From contig ML976988.1 of NCBI GenBank assembly GCA_010015675.1, positions 833,573-897,572 on the forward strand: 64,000 nt of DNA. The letters are read 5' to 3'. How positions within the stretch are numbered: position 1 is the first letter of the stretch; every line of letters starts with the position of its first letter. This document shows, piece after piece, positions 22,171-33,595 of the stretch. The notes beneath the pieces are model-generated. The model made no database searches. It was not told the DNA's origin and worked only from the letters and a program-made list of their open reading frames with translations. The position numbers were made by a program, and so were the translations under genes. This DNA is from Byssothecium circinans (taxonomy: Eukaryota; Ascomycota; Dothideomycetes; Pleosporales; Massarinaceae).

Positions 22171-22552
22171 GAAAGATTAGAAATCAGGTAGACTAATAGA
22201 CTGTCTCATCATGTTCAGAGAGCGTATTCGGAATCTCAACTCATCGGGATGTATTTCCGGTATTCCGAGGCTTGGTTTCCGATTCCGAAAACGCGCTAAT
22301 GAACGTCCAACAAAATATTCCACCACGCCCACGCTTCATACCCCTTTACCCACATCACGTCCCGCACTTCCTTGTTTTGCTCATTAGAAGTGTCGATGCT
22401 CGCTTCGATATTCAATTCCCATTGGTGATCGTACTCTCTGCTGACGTCGCCCATTGTGGCGGTTGTCCACCTCGAACCGCAGACCCCCGAAATCCCTGTG
22501 CAACGCCCCCTCACTGGCTCAGGAGAAGCGCGATATAGACTGAAAATAGGGG
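22171..22552. other. Short intergenic, caleosin 3' flank and SRR1-like promoter
   Basis: 382 bp, no gene or clear element seen. Confidence 0.4.
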
Positions 22553-23351
22553 ATGGCGCGTTCGAAGCGGAAGCAGGTACAAGCTGGTGACGGTTGGACC
22601 GTTGTGGCGGGGTCGGGCAGCGCGAAGGAGAGTGGCGAAACCCAGCATCTACGCCACGCGAGACCAACCGAGGTAGTAAACGGGCTGACTGTAGACAAGC
22701 TTGCGGAAGAATTCAGAGGCATGGATACACGCTGGAGAGCCACATCTTGTGCGCAGACTTTGGAGAAGATGCTCGGTTTGAGAGATTGGAATGTGAAGGA
22801 GGCGGCTTGCATAGGCATTGGGAGCTTGAGTCTGGACTGGGCTCATCGGTATAGGTCGCTGTGGCAGCTTGTACTGTTCATGGCTGTGGTCAAAACATGT
22901 GAGTCTCAATCTTTCCCAAATGGTCTTCGTAACTAACATACCACAAGTACAAGGTGATAGTCCAGACATCATCCTCTACGCCCAAGAGCCCGCCTTCACG
23001 ACTCTCGACATTTCCTTCCTCGCCACGCTTTCCATAACCGTCCTCTCCACTTCTATTGAAACCCACATCTCTCCCTCCGCGTTCGTGTACGCTCCCTTCG
23101 TAGACTGGTACATCCTCCTCCCACTCTTCCTGAAAGGTCGGGATCCACAACTATACATTGGCAACGATGTACTGGACAACTACCGCACTTTTGCAAATAC
23201 ACAAGAAAAGAAACTGGTGCTTCCTGAGTGCAATCTGCTCGGCAAGAAGTTCGCGGATGCGCGAGAACGAAGACGGGTCCCGGACTTTGATTTGCATAGC
23301 AACGCGCTGAATGGGCTGATGATATACTGGAAAGAAGAAGAGGATGATTGA
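22553..23351 (+). CDS. SRR1-like domain protein
   Basis: Exons 22553-22898 and 22948-23351 join over a 49 bp intron to 249 residues. The SRR1-like domain covers about 70-200: the core strand-helix EAACIGIGSLSLD, SLWQLVLFMAVV, then AQEPAFTTLDISFLATL and the PSAFVYAPFVDWYILLPLFL block followed by LYIGNDVLDNY. This pattern is typical of the family named after Arabidopsis SRR1, which in fungi is also linked to haem and circadian-type regulation; the biochemical activity is unsettled. The N-terminus is basic (MARSKRKQV). There is no membrane or secretion signal, so cytosol or nucleus is likely. Confidence 0.85.
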
Positions 23352-23835
23352 GATACGCAGTACGTCCATTTGTACCAACATGGGTGTCAGTTGCGTCAAG
23401 AGCGTATGTGTGTCTCGATACCCTCACCTCACTTGTTCGGCGCATACGCCAGCGGCTTAGGGTCTCTTGTAGATGCAGAAGGCCAATAAGCATATGCACA
23501 TTGCATATACTTCTTCCAGTCTGTAAACAAGGCCGGAAAGTATGGAGCATGGACTTTGCGGTAATACCCGCACGTCATCACCAATCACCCAATAATTTGA
23601 GCTTTGGGCCAAATACGGGGTCAGTCCATGTTCAAGACAACGTCACTTTTTATGAATTTTGTAACTAAATGGTCATCACTATGAAGGAGTGGTGGATGAT
23701 CTCGGACAAGTGACGATGTTAGGACATACATAGGTAAGTCCCACAGGGCTGGAAAAAGAAAGAGCAGGAAGGAGCGAAAGAACCAGAACCTTTGGACCGC
23801 CTACCATCCCTCGCCTGACTACCTCAAACGACCAC
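23352..23835. other. Intergenic between converging genes
   Basis: 484 bp of 3' flank of the SRR1-like gene (+) and of the secreted-protein gene (-). Nothing else seen. Confidence 0.4.
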
Positions 23836-24911
23836 TCAGCCGTCGTATGCGCGGATTGACTCTTCCAAACTATCATCTAGCTTCTTCTTTTCTTGTTTTG
23901 CACACTCGCTCCAGGTTGGGACGAGGCCTATGAGTTTCGCTGCCAGAGTGTCCACGACCCTCTCCACAGCACGCAACGCAAGTGCAATGCTAGCTCCAAT
24001 GAAGCCGTTCGGAGCGCGCTCGGATAGCTCAACACCGGTCTCTGCAGAAACCTCCCGCTTGATCGGGCTGCCTTCAAGAAGCCCAGAACGGCCAATGAGA
24101 ATGTTCAAGAGAGCCTGGTGGATCCTCGTGAACTCGACGAGAGCAATGACGACGGTGTCAGAGTCGCACCCTGGGGGGAGAGGTGGGAGAAATGCGATGC
24201 GTGGCAACGAAGTTGCTAAGAAGTTCGCAATCCTGTTTAGGCCTTTGGCGACGTCGTCAATTGGGCCGGCCATTTGTATCTCTAGGCCGTCTTCATCGCG
24301 CTTCAAGTCAGGCTTTTCGCCGACTTTCTTTGCTGGGTTCTGGAGGTTCTGCGAGATCAGGGAAACTTGATTGATGACATCGATGATGAGCGTGGCACCC
24401 TTGACGAGCTTACCGGAGCAGCCTTTTTCGGGGCATGCATTCTGGCTAGGCGTTGGCCCACCCTCAGTTGCAGTCGCGGTTCCGGTCGCAGTCGCACTCG
24501 CTGTGTTTTCCGTGTTTGGGAATTCAGCACACGTTCCAGGGAGAGGGATGCCGATGACAACCTCCGTCGCATTGGATTCCTTGTCGATGTATGTGGTTGA
24601 AGTTGGTTCAGCTACCATGTTGGAAGGCCAAGTCAGTACACAGTTCACTTGAGGTTCGATTGCGAGCACTCACCTTGCGGGACGAAGTAGAGAGTCACGG
24701 TTCCCTCTTGGAAAGTTCCTGTTGGTTCGCCCACAATCGCAAATGCATCAACTGTTCCGCAAGAGGAAACGGTGGTTGTATAACCCTGTTGCCCCGAAGG
24801 AATAGGGACATAAAACGTTCGACTCGCTGGAACTGAAGCCAACTCAGCTCGAGGGAAGACTTTGGCGGTGACCGCCGAAGCCAGAAGCAACGAGATGGCA
24901 AGAGGGGACAT
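23836..24911 (-). CDS. Predicted secreted protein of unknown function
   Basis: Exons 24911-24674 and 24611-23836 join over a 62 bp intron to 337 residues. The first ATG gives a signal peptide (MSPLAISLLLASAVTAKVFP). The N-terminal half has a beta-rich segment with few cysteines (VSSCGTVDAF) and a Thr/Ala repeat (TASATATGTATATEG) of O-glycosylated-linker type, then NACPEKGC. The C-terminal half is helical (SLPRIAFLPPLPPGC, TRIHQALLNILIGR, ALRAVERVVDTLAAKLIG) and ends Lys/Asp/Glu-rich. There is no catalytic motif and no C-terminal GPI-type hydrophobic tail. I do not recognise the family. Confidence 0.8.
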
Positions 24912-26267
24912 GGTACGTGACAACTGAAGGGTGTGAGGAACTGCCTGATGGACCTTGGATGGAGTTCTTATCCGGCAGGACGCCTGATATTTATACCCTA
25001 GAAGTTGGATTTTTGAAGTCCGTGATCATTCGGACAATGCCCCAGAATCGAACTATCGAAATTCCGTTATCTCGTCAGTGTCACAACCTAGTTGAGTCTT
25101 TTGACCAGCGAAACGGGACGGAATCGGTCTCGATCAGGAAGCCCAGTCCCATATTATTAGTACGACGATTTCTCTCATCGAATCGTCCGCGTCGCGGTGC
25201 TGTGCATAAGTGCAATTTAGTTTCTTCAATGTTGAGGTTACGCGGTACCCGTCACGGGAACTAACGATTAGTAACGATCTTCGTGTGTTCGGGGTTACGT
25301 TTCTCCAAAACACGAGCCATGATATTGATATGCTCACTCAAGAAGTATCCCCTCAACAGTCCTCATTGCGTACAAATGCGTCGCACCAAGATACCGACAA
25401 TGTTCGGACCGTAACATTGGAAGCCAGGCCCGACTCACCGCCAACCTTGCGGATGCTCGAGATACCCGAAACCATGGATCAAAGTCACACTGCATCTTTA
25501 TGCCAGTGCACCGCACTTCAAGCTCGGCCGGGGTTCTGTATATTTGGTCAGATCATGTTTCTGAATACAGACGCGTGGCGTTTATCCGCAACGTTGTTGG
25601 GCTTCACCATTTTGACAATGTTACGGTCAACGCGATCAAAAACTCTGCTCAGGTTGACCGATTAGACGTACAATTAAGTGGTCGTTGTCGTCATCGGTTG
25701 GTTGTCTATTCCTCAACTAGATTGCGTGCAAGTAAGCCTAGTCATGGAATCGCTGCATCGGCTTTGCGGTTGCCTGAACTGAAGAGCTCAATGATCCAAT
25801 AAACATATATTATTGAGACGGCATCTAGGGTACGCAGTGGAAGATTCAATGGAGCAAGATAGTCTAGCTAACATTTGCACCACACGCCTTCGGAAGTATC
25901 CCCCGCATTGCCTAGCCATAGTCGGCAGACTATGAGACGAACACATACTACATCGCGTTGATCACAAACATGCGTCCAGATCACAATATGAACAAATTCG
26001 ACAATCAACCACAATCCTCATCGGGTCAGAGACAAGAAGACCACTTTCATTTTCGGAGTGCAACGATGCAACAATGAACGATCACCTGTGCAAAATTCCA
26101 CCCAAACGCCTCGCTGCACAAACATCACACACGTGCAGTAGTGAGTAGTCTATGGTACAGCCTCTACTTGATCATATCCATTTAGTAGTCCCAGATCATG
26201 TTTTCAACGCATCATCTCCTTACTTCCTCGGACACCTACCCCTCTACCGTCTATTCAATTTCACAAC
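24912..26267. other. Intergenic, divergent promoter of the secreted protein (-) and HEM14 (+)
   Basis: 1.36 kb. A plus-strand open frame of about 150 codons at 25210-25665 has no ATG-led model, motif or codon bias. A palindromic TAGTCGGCAGACTA lies near 25918. Confidence 0.4.
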
Positions 26268-28172
26268 ATGTTGTCCGCCGTTCGCCACCTGTGCACTCCA
26301 CAGATCCTCTTTTGGACCGCGCAACACTCTTTCAGGCGGCCTGCATACCATCGCGCGGGTATCCTCTACCGAACCCAAAGATTGCATACGCACAGATCTA
26401 ATACCGAAGAGCCGAGACGTATTGCCATCATCGGAGGTGGTATTACAGGCCTAACTACTGCATACTATTCGGCGAAACAATACCCCAGCGCCCAACTCAC
26501 GCTGTTCGAGTCCAAGAAGGAGTTTGGTGGAGTGATAGAGTCCCGCGCCATTCATCTCAAGGACGGAACGACCGCACTTTGCCAGCTCGGACCCAAGACG
26601 TTGAGAGCCAACGCACCTCGTGCCATAGTGATGGTCGATCTAGTATGACTGCCTTTTACTTATAGTAACCTCTGCTCACTCATCCATAGATCACGCAGCT
26701 GGGTCTCCAGAAGGACCTCATAGTGGTGAGCAAAAACGACCCGGTTGCGTCAAACCGTTACATCTATTATACCAATCGCTTGGTCCGTCTCCCAGTGGCA
26801 AACATGGTCAAATCGGTAGCACATGTACCTGCCCCTGAACGGTTTGGACTCCGTCGGCTCTGGACCCTCATGAGGATGCTCTTGACAGAGCCCCTCTTCA
26901 GCGGCCTGCTGACTGGACTCCTTCGAGGCATCTTCACGAAGAGACCAGAGTATGTGGTTGATGATGACTCTGCCTATAATTTACTAAGTAGACGTCTTGG
27001 TAAGAAAGTCACAAATAACTTTTTCTCAGCGGTATATCATGGACTGTACGCCGGAGATATGTGCGACCTGAGCGCACGTGCTCTATGCCCTGGCTTATGG
27101 TCGACGGAAAGCGTGCTCAACGGTCCAATATGGAGACTACTCTGGCTTTTCTTTCGCGGTAAAGGGTTTCCCGTTGAGAAATGGAAGGCAGAGGAGATCG
27201 CATGGTTAGATGAGGTTAGAAATGGTGAGGCCGGCGAGCTTGAAAAGACCGCTTTGAAAGACGGAGCAGTTTTCAACTTCGACGGTGGTGTTACTAGGTT
27301 GACCGATCGCCTGGAGGAAGTCTTACAGAATGTGGGTAACGTGCGAATGATCAAGCAGGCTTCTATCGATAGCATCGCCTACAAAAATAAAGAGGTCTGC
27401 CTCAGCGTAAGTCTATTCCCACTCATGGCACTCCACTTCCAGGTGAGAAATCTCTCCAAACACCTGCCCTGCTCCTCTATGCATCACCGCCTCGTTCTCG
27501 ATTAACGTCGACCTCCAGGTCAATGGCTCCACCACCTCCTACCAACCCTTCACACACATAATCAGCACAACCTCCCTCCCCCAAACCCTCAAACTCCTCG
27601 AAGTCGGACACCCCTCCCTCACCTACGCCAAACCCACAATCTCTCACGTCCCCATGATGACAGTGTGCTTCGTCTACTCAACCCCCAACCTAAACCGTCC
27701 CCACCGCGGCTTCGGCTATCTCCTCTCCTCCTCGCTATCACCATCCCAGAACCCCGAGAATGCTCTAGGCGTAGTCTTCGACTCCGATGCTATTCCAAAC
27801 CAAGACACATTCACTGGAACCAAGATCAGCGTCATTCTCGGCGGGCACTTTTGGGCAAGCCGTCCTTTTCTTCCGAGCAAGGAAGATGGTGTCGCTATGG
27901 CGAAGGCGCTGTTGAAAAGGCAGCTTGGTATCGAGGAAGAGCCGGTAGCGGTTGTGGTGGGATTGGAGAGGCAGGCTTTACCGCAGTATCGTGTTGGGCA
28001 TTATGGGATGTTGAGGGAGGTTCATGGCGTGCTTGGGACTTTTGAGGGGAGGGTGAGGGTTGCGGGGAATTGCTATGATGGGATTGGGGTGCATGATTGT
28101 TTGTTTAGTGCAAGGAGGGTCGTTGAGGGGTTGGGGGTGGGTGGACGGACGGGGTTGGAGTGGTGTTGTTAA
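26268..28172 (+). CDS. HEM14: Protoporphyrinogen oxidase, mitochondrial
   Basis: Exons 26268-26642, 26690-27406 and 27519-28172 join to 581 residues; introns are 47 and 112 bp. The N-terminus (about 1-45) is Arg/His-rich without acid, fitting a mitochondrial presequence. The FAD-binding fold starts RRIAIIGGGITGLTTAYY (GGGITG near 56-61), then FESKKEFGGVIES and LGPKTLR. Further family blocks are FSAVYHGLYAGDM, FNFDGGVTRLTDRL and a C-terminal VAGNCYDGIGVHDCLFSARR. It oxidises protoporphyrinogen IX to protoporphyrin IX, the step before ferrochelatase, on the inner membrane. The second intron is long for the window; an alternative donor at CTTCCAG/GTGAGA would keep 12 extra codons, so that junction is the weakest part of the model. 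Confidence 0.92.
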
Positions 28173-28432
28173 GAGGGTGTTGTGTATGAGGACTTGGGAG
28201 AGCGAACGGTTTATGTATGAGTGGTTGGGGAAGTTGGGGGATCACTTTTCATTTATGATGTTGAGATACCCCTACTCGTGTCTCCATCGTCGTCGCTTCC
28301 GCAACTTTTCCGCTCCTTCCTCCTTTGCCAGTGACGCACAGCGGAATTACGTCACGCCGAGTTAGTGGCCAAAATCTATCTTTTGCTTCCCGGCACATTA
28401 TTCCTCACACCCTCCGGGTCATCTCTCGCAAG

Positions 28433-29600
28433 ATGTCGTCGCCGCTACCGCCGTCGCTGCAGCGCACCGACGCACCTTGGAGCAATCGAACGCCCGTCCC
28501 AGGCAATATACTCAAGCAGCTCGACCAATCTCTAGCCAGTAAGTATCACCCACTGCGAACATATGCAACGGAGCTAACCTGTCCAAGATGACGTGCCCGT
28601 TCTGCGAGCTATCATCAGCAAACTCGAGACCGAAGTCGCGCAATGCCGAAAGCGTGAGCAAGCCATCCGGGACGTGTTCATCCAGAATCAGGAGAAAGAG
28701 CAAGAGCTTTCCAAGTGGCAACGTAGCTATGAGAAGCAGGCGGTGGATCTCAAGCAAGCTGAGGTGCGATTGGGTATCGAGAGGCGGAAACTGAATCGCG
28801 AGAAGGCTGTGCTGAGGATTCGTGATAAGGAGCAACAGAAGATGTTGGATTCAAACCAGGCGAAAAAGGAGGGAGTGGGTCTCAAGGCCAACCACCAGAA
28901 CACTAAAGTCAACATAATCGACAATCGTGTCTTCCACGAGTACCCCTATACGCATATCTTCGAAGCTGGAAGGACCGAACAGAATTTTATGATAGACCAC
29001 AATCACAACACCAAGGACTTCAAAAAACACAAGCTTCCGTCATTGGATGTTGCACACCACAGCGTCCTAGAATTATTGAGAAGGCATGAGTACTATCGAG
29101 GCTGGCTTGACTGTGTTAAGGCTACCGAGAAAGCGGAATTCGTGGACAACTGCTACCTTCCTGCCTCACGACTTCCGGACGTAAATGATGAGATGAGTCT
29201 CATGTGCGCCGGTGCCAACGTCGGTGCAAATTTCGCATGGTCAGCATTATGCAAGTCACGCAACAAGCCAGAATGGAACATTAGCCTTGACAGCAGAGAA
29301 TGGAAAATTTCAGATCTGAGGCAAGAAAACGTGGATGCAGGCAAGAAGAGCGCGTTTTGGATTGGCGTTGAACGAGGAAGGCTGCGGGCCGAGAAGCGTT
29401 TTAGGGAGCGGGTCAACGAGGAGGCGGTGGGTCCAGAATGGGATGGATATGGTCCAATGACGATGACCCAGCTGGGCAGGCATCACACCGACGACTACAG
29501 GGGCGAATTTCCTACGCTTCTTGAGGCGAACCCATCGACTGTTGGAACTTCCAAGTGGGAACTGAGGTTTGGAAGAGACGACACGACGAATGCGTCATAG
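28433..29600 (+). CDS. Coiled-coil protein of unknown function, copy A
   Basis: Exons 28433-28538 and 28588-29600 join over a 49 bp intron to 372 residues. Residues about 40-130 are a highly charged heptad region (SKLETEVAQCRKREQAIRDV and onward), a coiled coil. The C-terminal half carries LLRRHEYYRGWLDC, GANVGANFAWSALC, LDSREWKISDL and AFWIGVERGRLRAEKRF. The last third has no known domain. A paralogue with the same intron position and the same C-terminal blocks sits at 31992-32967. Between them lie an intact and a decayed DUF6914-like gene, so a local duplication is likely. No function can be assigned; no signal or membrane segment is present. Confidence 0.8.
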
Positions 29601-29756
29601 ATTGACATGCTTAGCTACCTTCATAGTTAAGTTCTTTAAGCTAGAAGAAACCCAGACACGCAGCTTAAAATTCCTGACTATTACTCACTTCTCTAAACCT
29701 ATCCCAATGGTCCTCATCTGCACCGCCTTGATAACATGCCTTTCCCTACAAGGTAA

Positions 29757-30035
29757 TGCGTGGGGCACTGTGCAAGCCGGATAAGAGCCAGTACGAACCT
29801 GATGAAACTGTTCCTTCCGTGCATGCGATGCAACGAGTTGATGTAAAAAACTATCTCACCATTGAAGCAATTAGAACTTTTGTATCCTAATGGAGTGCCA
29901 TAAATACAACCCGCCGTGTAATATGAAATGCTGTCCAAGCTATAATGGCAGCCATGTCCGGAACAAAGCTCAGAGCACCCATCAGCGGAGCTTGAATTTG
30001 GATGAGGATTGAGAAAAAAAGGCGGTGACGCTACT
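29757..30035 (+). pseudogene. Decayed copy of the 3' part of the DUF6914-like gene
   Basis: The stretch aligns base by base with about 31191-31440: TGCAAGCC.GATAAGAG (29772 against 31197), TGTATCCTAA.GGAGTGCCA (29880 against 31307) and CAGAGCACCCATCAGC (29970 against 31383), at similar spacing. It has in-frame stops (GGAGTGCCATAA) and small indels, and nothing upstream corresponds to the first two thirds of the gene. The similarity continues into the 3' flank, so the duplication included UTR sequence. Many differences are transitions. Confidence 0.8.
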
Positions 30036-30760
30036 TAATCACTGCAGGTACTGCAGTATAGACAGATTTTGGTGTGGAAACGTAAAGGATATTAATACTA
30101 CGTTGTATAATTTGTCTGCTAGATATCACTATATCTGGAGTTCCAGCCATCGCGAGTTAAAGAACTTGGATAGAGGGCTCACAAGGGCCAAGTTTGTAGC
30201 AGGTATTGCTAATATCTAGCTTCACACGAGTCTACATAGTGCTGTGTTTCAATCACGTGATCAATCAACATCGCACACTGCGTATAATTTTATTTCTTTC
30301 ACTATCTTCCTTATTCATCTATACTCTCATATACCATGGCTTCCTCTTTTAATAAAAAAACGAGAATCCCTTAGCTACTATTATCCTTTATCCTCAGAAC
30401 AGCCCTGGAGCTGCTTTAAGAATGTGCGTCCCATTCCTCCAGTGACCGAAGAAAAATCCTAGGAGTTTTAGCGGAGATATAACTAACTATAGTATTAAAT
30501 AGAAAATTTATCATCTCAAAACTATAGATCTTGGTACAGCATTCTTAGTGCTGCAGCCTCTGCGGACGTGACTGCATAAAATCAAGTTCAGCTGGAACTG
30601 TGCCGCAGAGATGATGTGAGGCGTACCGAGGAAGCACACGCTGTGCTATACAAAGCAAGCAGGCTGTTCAAAACAATTTTATCTGACCTCATCTGCCCAT
30701 CCTACATCTGGATTCTTCACTCAAATATCACAATCACTTTCTCTTATCACCATACTTCAA
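30036..30760. other. AT-rich intergenic between decayed and intact DUF6914-like copies
   Basis: Lower in GC than its surroundings, with TA-rich runs at 30,260-30,540 and no gene. A pyrimidine-rich tract with ATCA/TCAA runs precedes the start at 30761. It may hold further decayed duplicate sequence. Confidence 0.4.
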
Positions 30761-31378
30761 ATGCCTGAGCAAACCCTTCTACGAAATACACCCGTCCATC
30801 GTCAATCTGATTTATCATCATTTGTCAACAATCTCCTGAACCAATGTTCCAGCCCAAAAATGGCATACAATGTGTACCGGGTCGAGTACAGGCTCGGCCT
30901 ACAAGATCCTCTGATGGGGCCTGAACCGCGCGCCCACAACGCGCTCTTCGTGGAAACAGAACAGAATGGAGACGGCCGCATCCTTCAAGTCAGCGGTACC
31001 ATCACACAGCCCGGTGGCATGTATTTCGAAGAAGACGAGGAAATTAAGCCAGAAAACTCCGAGACGTATCTTCGCAAACATTACTTGGGCCAGATCAAAG
31101 CAGCGCAGTACGGAAGTGTCGTTCATTTGCTACGGTCGATACCCGCACCACCTCTTCAACGGGACTTTGATCCTAATACAAAGAGTTGGGTACCTTGCAA
31201 GCCAGATAAGAGTCGGTACGGACCCGGTGAAGATGTACCCCCGTACATAAAATGCACCGAGTGGACCTTGCAGAAAGCCATACCAACACTGCAGCAATCG
31301 GGATTTCTGTATCCTAACGGAGTGCCACAAAGCCAACCCCCCGTCCAAGCTACAGAGGAAGCTGCGCCCCAAACATAA
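30761..31378 (+). CDS. DUF6914-like protein
   Basis: A single exon of 205 residues from the first ATG. An internal Met (residue 34, MAYNVYRVEYRL) is where the conserved part begins and is an alternative start. Conserved-looking blocks: HNALFVETE, GRILQVSGTITQPGGMYFEE, a KPENSETY helix, GQIKAAQYGSVVHLLRSIPAPP, and the Cys-Glu-Trp element CTEWTLQKAIPTLQQSGFL. This layout matches a fungal family of unknown function often present in many genomic copies (I believe DUF6914; the number is from memory). The C-terminus is Pro/Gln-rich. It lies inside the duplicated cassette between the two coiled-coil paralogues. No activity is known. Confidence 0.78.
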   Translation: MPEQTLLRNTPVHRQSDLSSFVNNLLNQCSSPKMAYNVYRVEYRLGLQDPLMGPEPRAHNALFVETEQNGDGRILQVSGTITQPGGMYFEEDEEIKPENSETYLRKHYLGQIKAAQYGSVVHLLRSIPAPPLQRDFDPNTKSWVPCKPDKSRYGPGEDVPPYIKCTEWTLQKAIPTLQQSGFLYPNGVPQSQPPVQATEEAAPQT

Positions 31379-31991
31379 GTTCAGAGCACCCATCAGCAGC
31401 CTAGTGCTTGGACTTTGGATGAGACTCGACAGAAATACTATTACTGCGACTATACCATGGTACTACCCGGAAGTTTTTTTGTCAGGACGGATGGAAAGAG
31501 GAAGTCGCAAACTATTCTCGGAAAGATGAGGACCGCGGAGTAATTATTCTGCGGCTGTTTAACATCCTTTGAATGCCATCCAGTTCCTTATAAAGTTTCT
31601 AACTGAAGAGATATATGTGTCTACGTCCCTGTAATGCACACAAATGAGCACAGTTCGAAGAAGCTACCTACGAGGTGGTTGTGAAGAAGCTTCTATCGCC
31701 ATTGACAGGATGAGTCTCGCAATGGAAACCAGCGACTGTTGGACTGCAGGCAATGTATCGTGACTCTATCTCTTCCTGTCGTGAAATCATGCCCGACACG
31801 TTTCCCACTGACAGGAACATACTTACAGTAAGCCTTCCTATGTACGTCGCGAGCTTTTTTGCTCCTTCCTTGACTAGACTTGACGCACACCGGAAAATAT
31901 TTGCGCCGGTGTTTTTGTTTGTTTGTGGACAAACTAGCAGCGACTTCACTGCGCCTGCAGACCCTGACACATCGCACCTGTACTCAGCAAG
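31379..31991. other. Intergenic, DUF6914-like 3' flank and copy A' promoter
   Basis: The first 60 bp are the flank shared with the decayed copy near 29970. No gene is seen in the remainder. Confidence 0.4.
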
Positions 31992-32967
31992 ATGCCGCCT
32001 GAGGACGACAAAGCAATGGCGCCATGGTGCAAGCGTGCGGCCATAGACACACCCTCAACTTCCTCCGCTTCCTCCAATGAGGCCATCGACGGCTCGCTCG
32101 GTAAGGATTCCTTGCGCAGCAGCGCAGCGACCTGGGAACTAACGCAGCATAGAGAGCATAATTGAGCGGCTCAAGGAACAGCAAATCGAGAGTCAGCGCA
32201 TGAAACGGCGGCTTGCGGAAATGGAGAACGAGCTGCTGCAGAACCGGTTGCGTGAGGATGCGGTTCAAGCTGTCTTCGTGCGGCTGTATGAGAAAGAGAA
32301 GGAGCTCGTGCTGAAGGAGCAAAAGCTTGATGTCAGGGAAGTTCATCTGAAGGCCGAGGATGAGAGGCTCAAAATCAAGAACAATCACCTCAAGGAGCGA
32401 GACAGTCACGTTGACGCGTACGTCGCTGATCAGGGACGACTCTCCATCTTTCAGAAGGGCACAACTATGCATTCGACCGCAAAGACGAAGGAAAACGATG
32501 TTACAGAAGAACCCATAGCTACGAGTGGCTTGATCCCCGGCTATCACTTCGCCCTCAGCAGTGGGACTCGCAACTTTCTCGAATCGGAAAACTACTCACA
32601 CTTCGAACAATACCACACAAGTCCGTTCTCCACTGAGATGATGAAAGAGACTAGGATGCAGCTCCTGAGGCGATATGACTATCACAAAGGATGGCTGGAC
32701 TCCGAGAGAGCTCACGAGCTTCAAGCGGCCCGCATTAGAGGCCATGTGACAGCTGGAGAAGTGAGCTACCTTGATGACCACCATGATACTAGGAGCCCCT
32801 TTAATGCTGGTCGCAATGCAGCTCTTTTTTTCACTTGGTCTGCTCTATGTTCAGCTCACAATGTTCAAGAGCAGGATGTCCGTCTCGACGGCAGGGCTTG
32901 GGCCCGTACTGACCTTGAACCCGTCATGGAGCCGCGCCCGGGTACCTTTTGGTCCTACTTTTACTGA
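31992..32967 (+). CDS. Coiled-coil protein of unknown function, copy A' (shorter paralogue)
   Basis: Exons 31992-32100 and 32153-32967 join over a 52 bp intron to 307 residues. The Ser-rich N-terminus is followed by a coiled coil (about 40-120: IIERLKEQQIESQRMKRRLA onward). The C-terminal half repeats the blocks of copy A in order: LLRRYDYHKGWLDS, GRNAALFFTWSALC, LDGRAWARTDL and GTFWSYFY. Copy A continues for about 75 residues past its AFWIG; A' stops after SYFY. The intron sits at the equivalent place. Either A' was truncated by a frameshift near 32950, or A has an extension. Function unknown. Confidence 0.78.
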
Positions 32968-33595
32968 GCGAAGTCAGAGATGACCGACTTCTTTATGGAG
33001 GGGTTTGAGACTGGCGTTTGGGTTCCCGAGATACAAAAGGACAGTGAGTGATCGGATATGGATAGAACACTGGAGACGCACCAAAGGGTTCGAAATAAGC
33101 CAACCGGCGTGGCTTTGATCTCGAAGCCCTCAAGGTTTTTGAGCGCAAAGAGATGGATCCTGGTGGTAAGAATGATCCCTTAGGTGCCAGTAGTCACCTT
33201 CTAAATGGGCAATGGCCGGCAGAATACCTTCTTCACTCAATGAGATTCAAATTTCACATGCTCCATTCCCTACACTCTCCGCTGTCTTATCCCATTCGTT
33301 CATTTTGACCATGAACTCATCCCACTCGTCCTCCCTCCTCAACCTGACTTCCGTGATACATACACTCATATGTAAGCCGGACATAGCATGCCCAATACGT
33401 TAAGAGTTCTCAGGAAGCCATCGCCATAACATAGCAAAATATGGCACAACAACGCGGTCTATGGGCAGTTGAAAACCGAGCAGGTATAGTCAGTATGGCA
33501 ACGCATTTCATGACGATGACATGATTTCTGTCCATTCGGAATACCTATGTTATAAAATATACTATCTCGATCCCGCATTTGCTGGTATTCCCAGT
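32968..33595. other. Intergenic, 3' of copy A' and 3' of the methyltransferase gene
   Basis: 628 bp. The first 100 bp could be former coding sequence of A', but I found no clear match to copy A. Nothing else supported. Confidence 0.35.

Noticed and set aside
25210..25665. Plus-strand open frame of 151 codons between the secreted protein and HEM14
   Set aside because: No motif, no ATG-led model with coding bias; lies in the promoter region.
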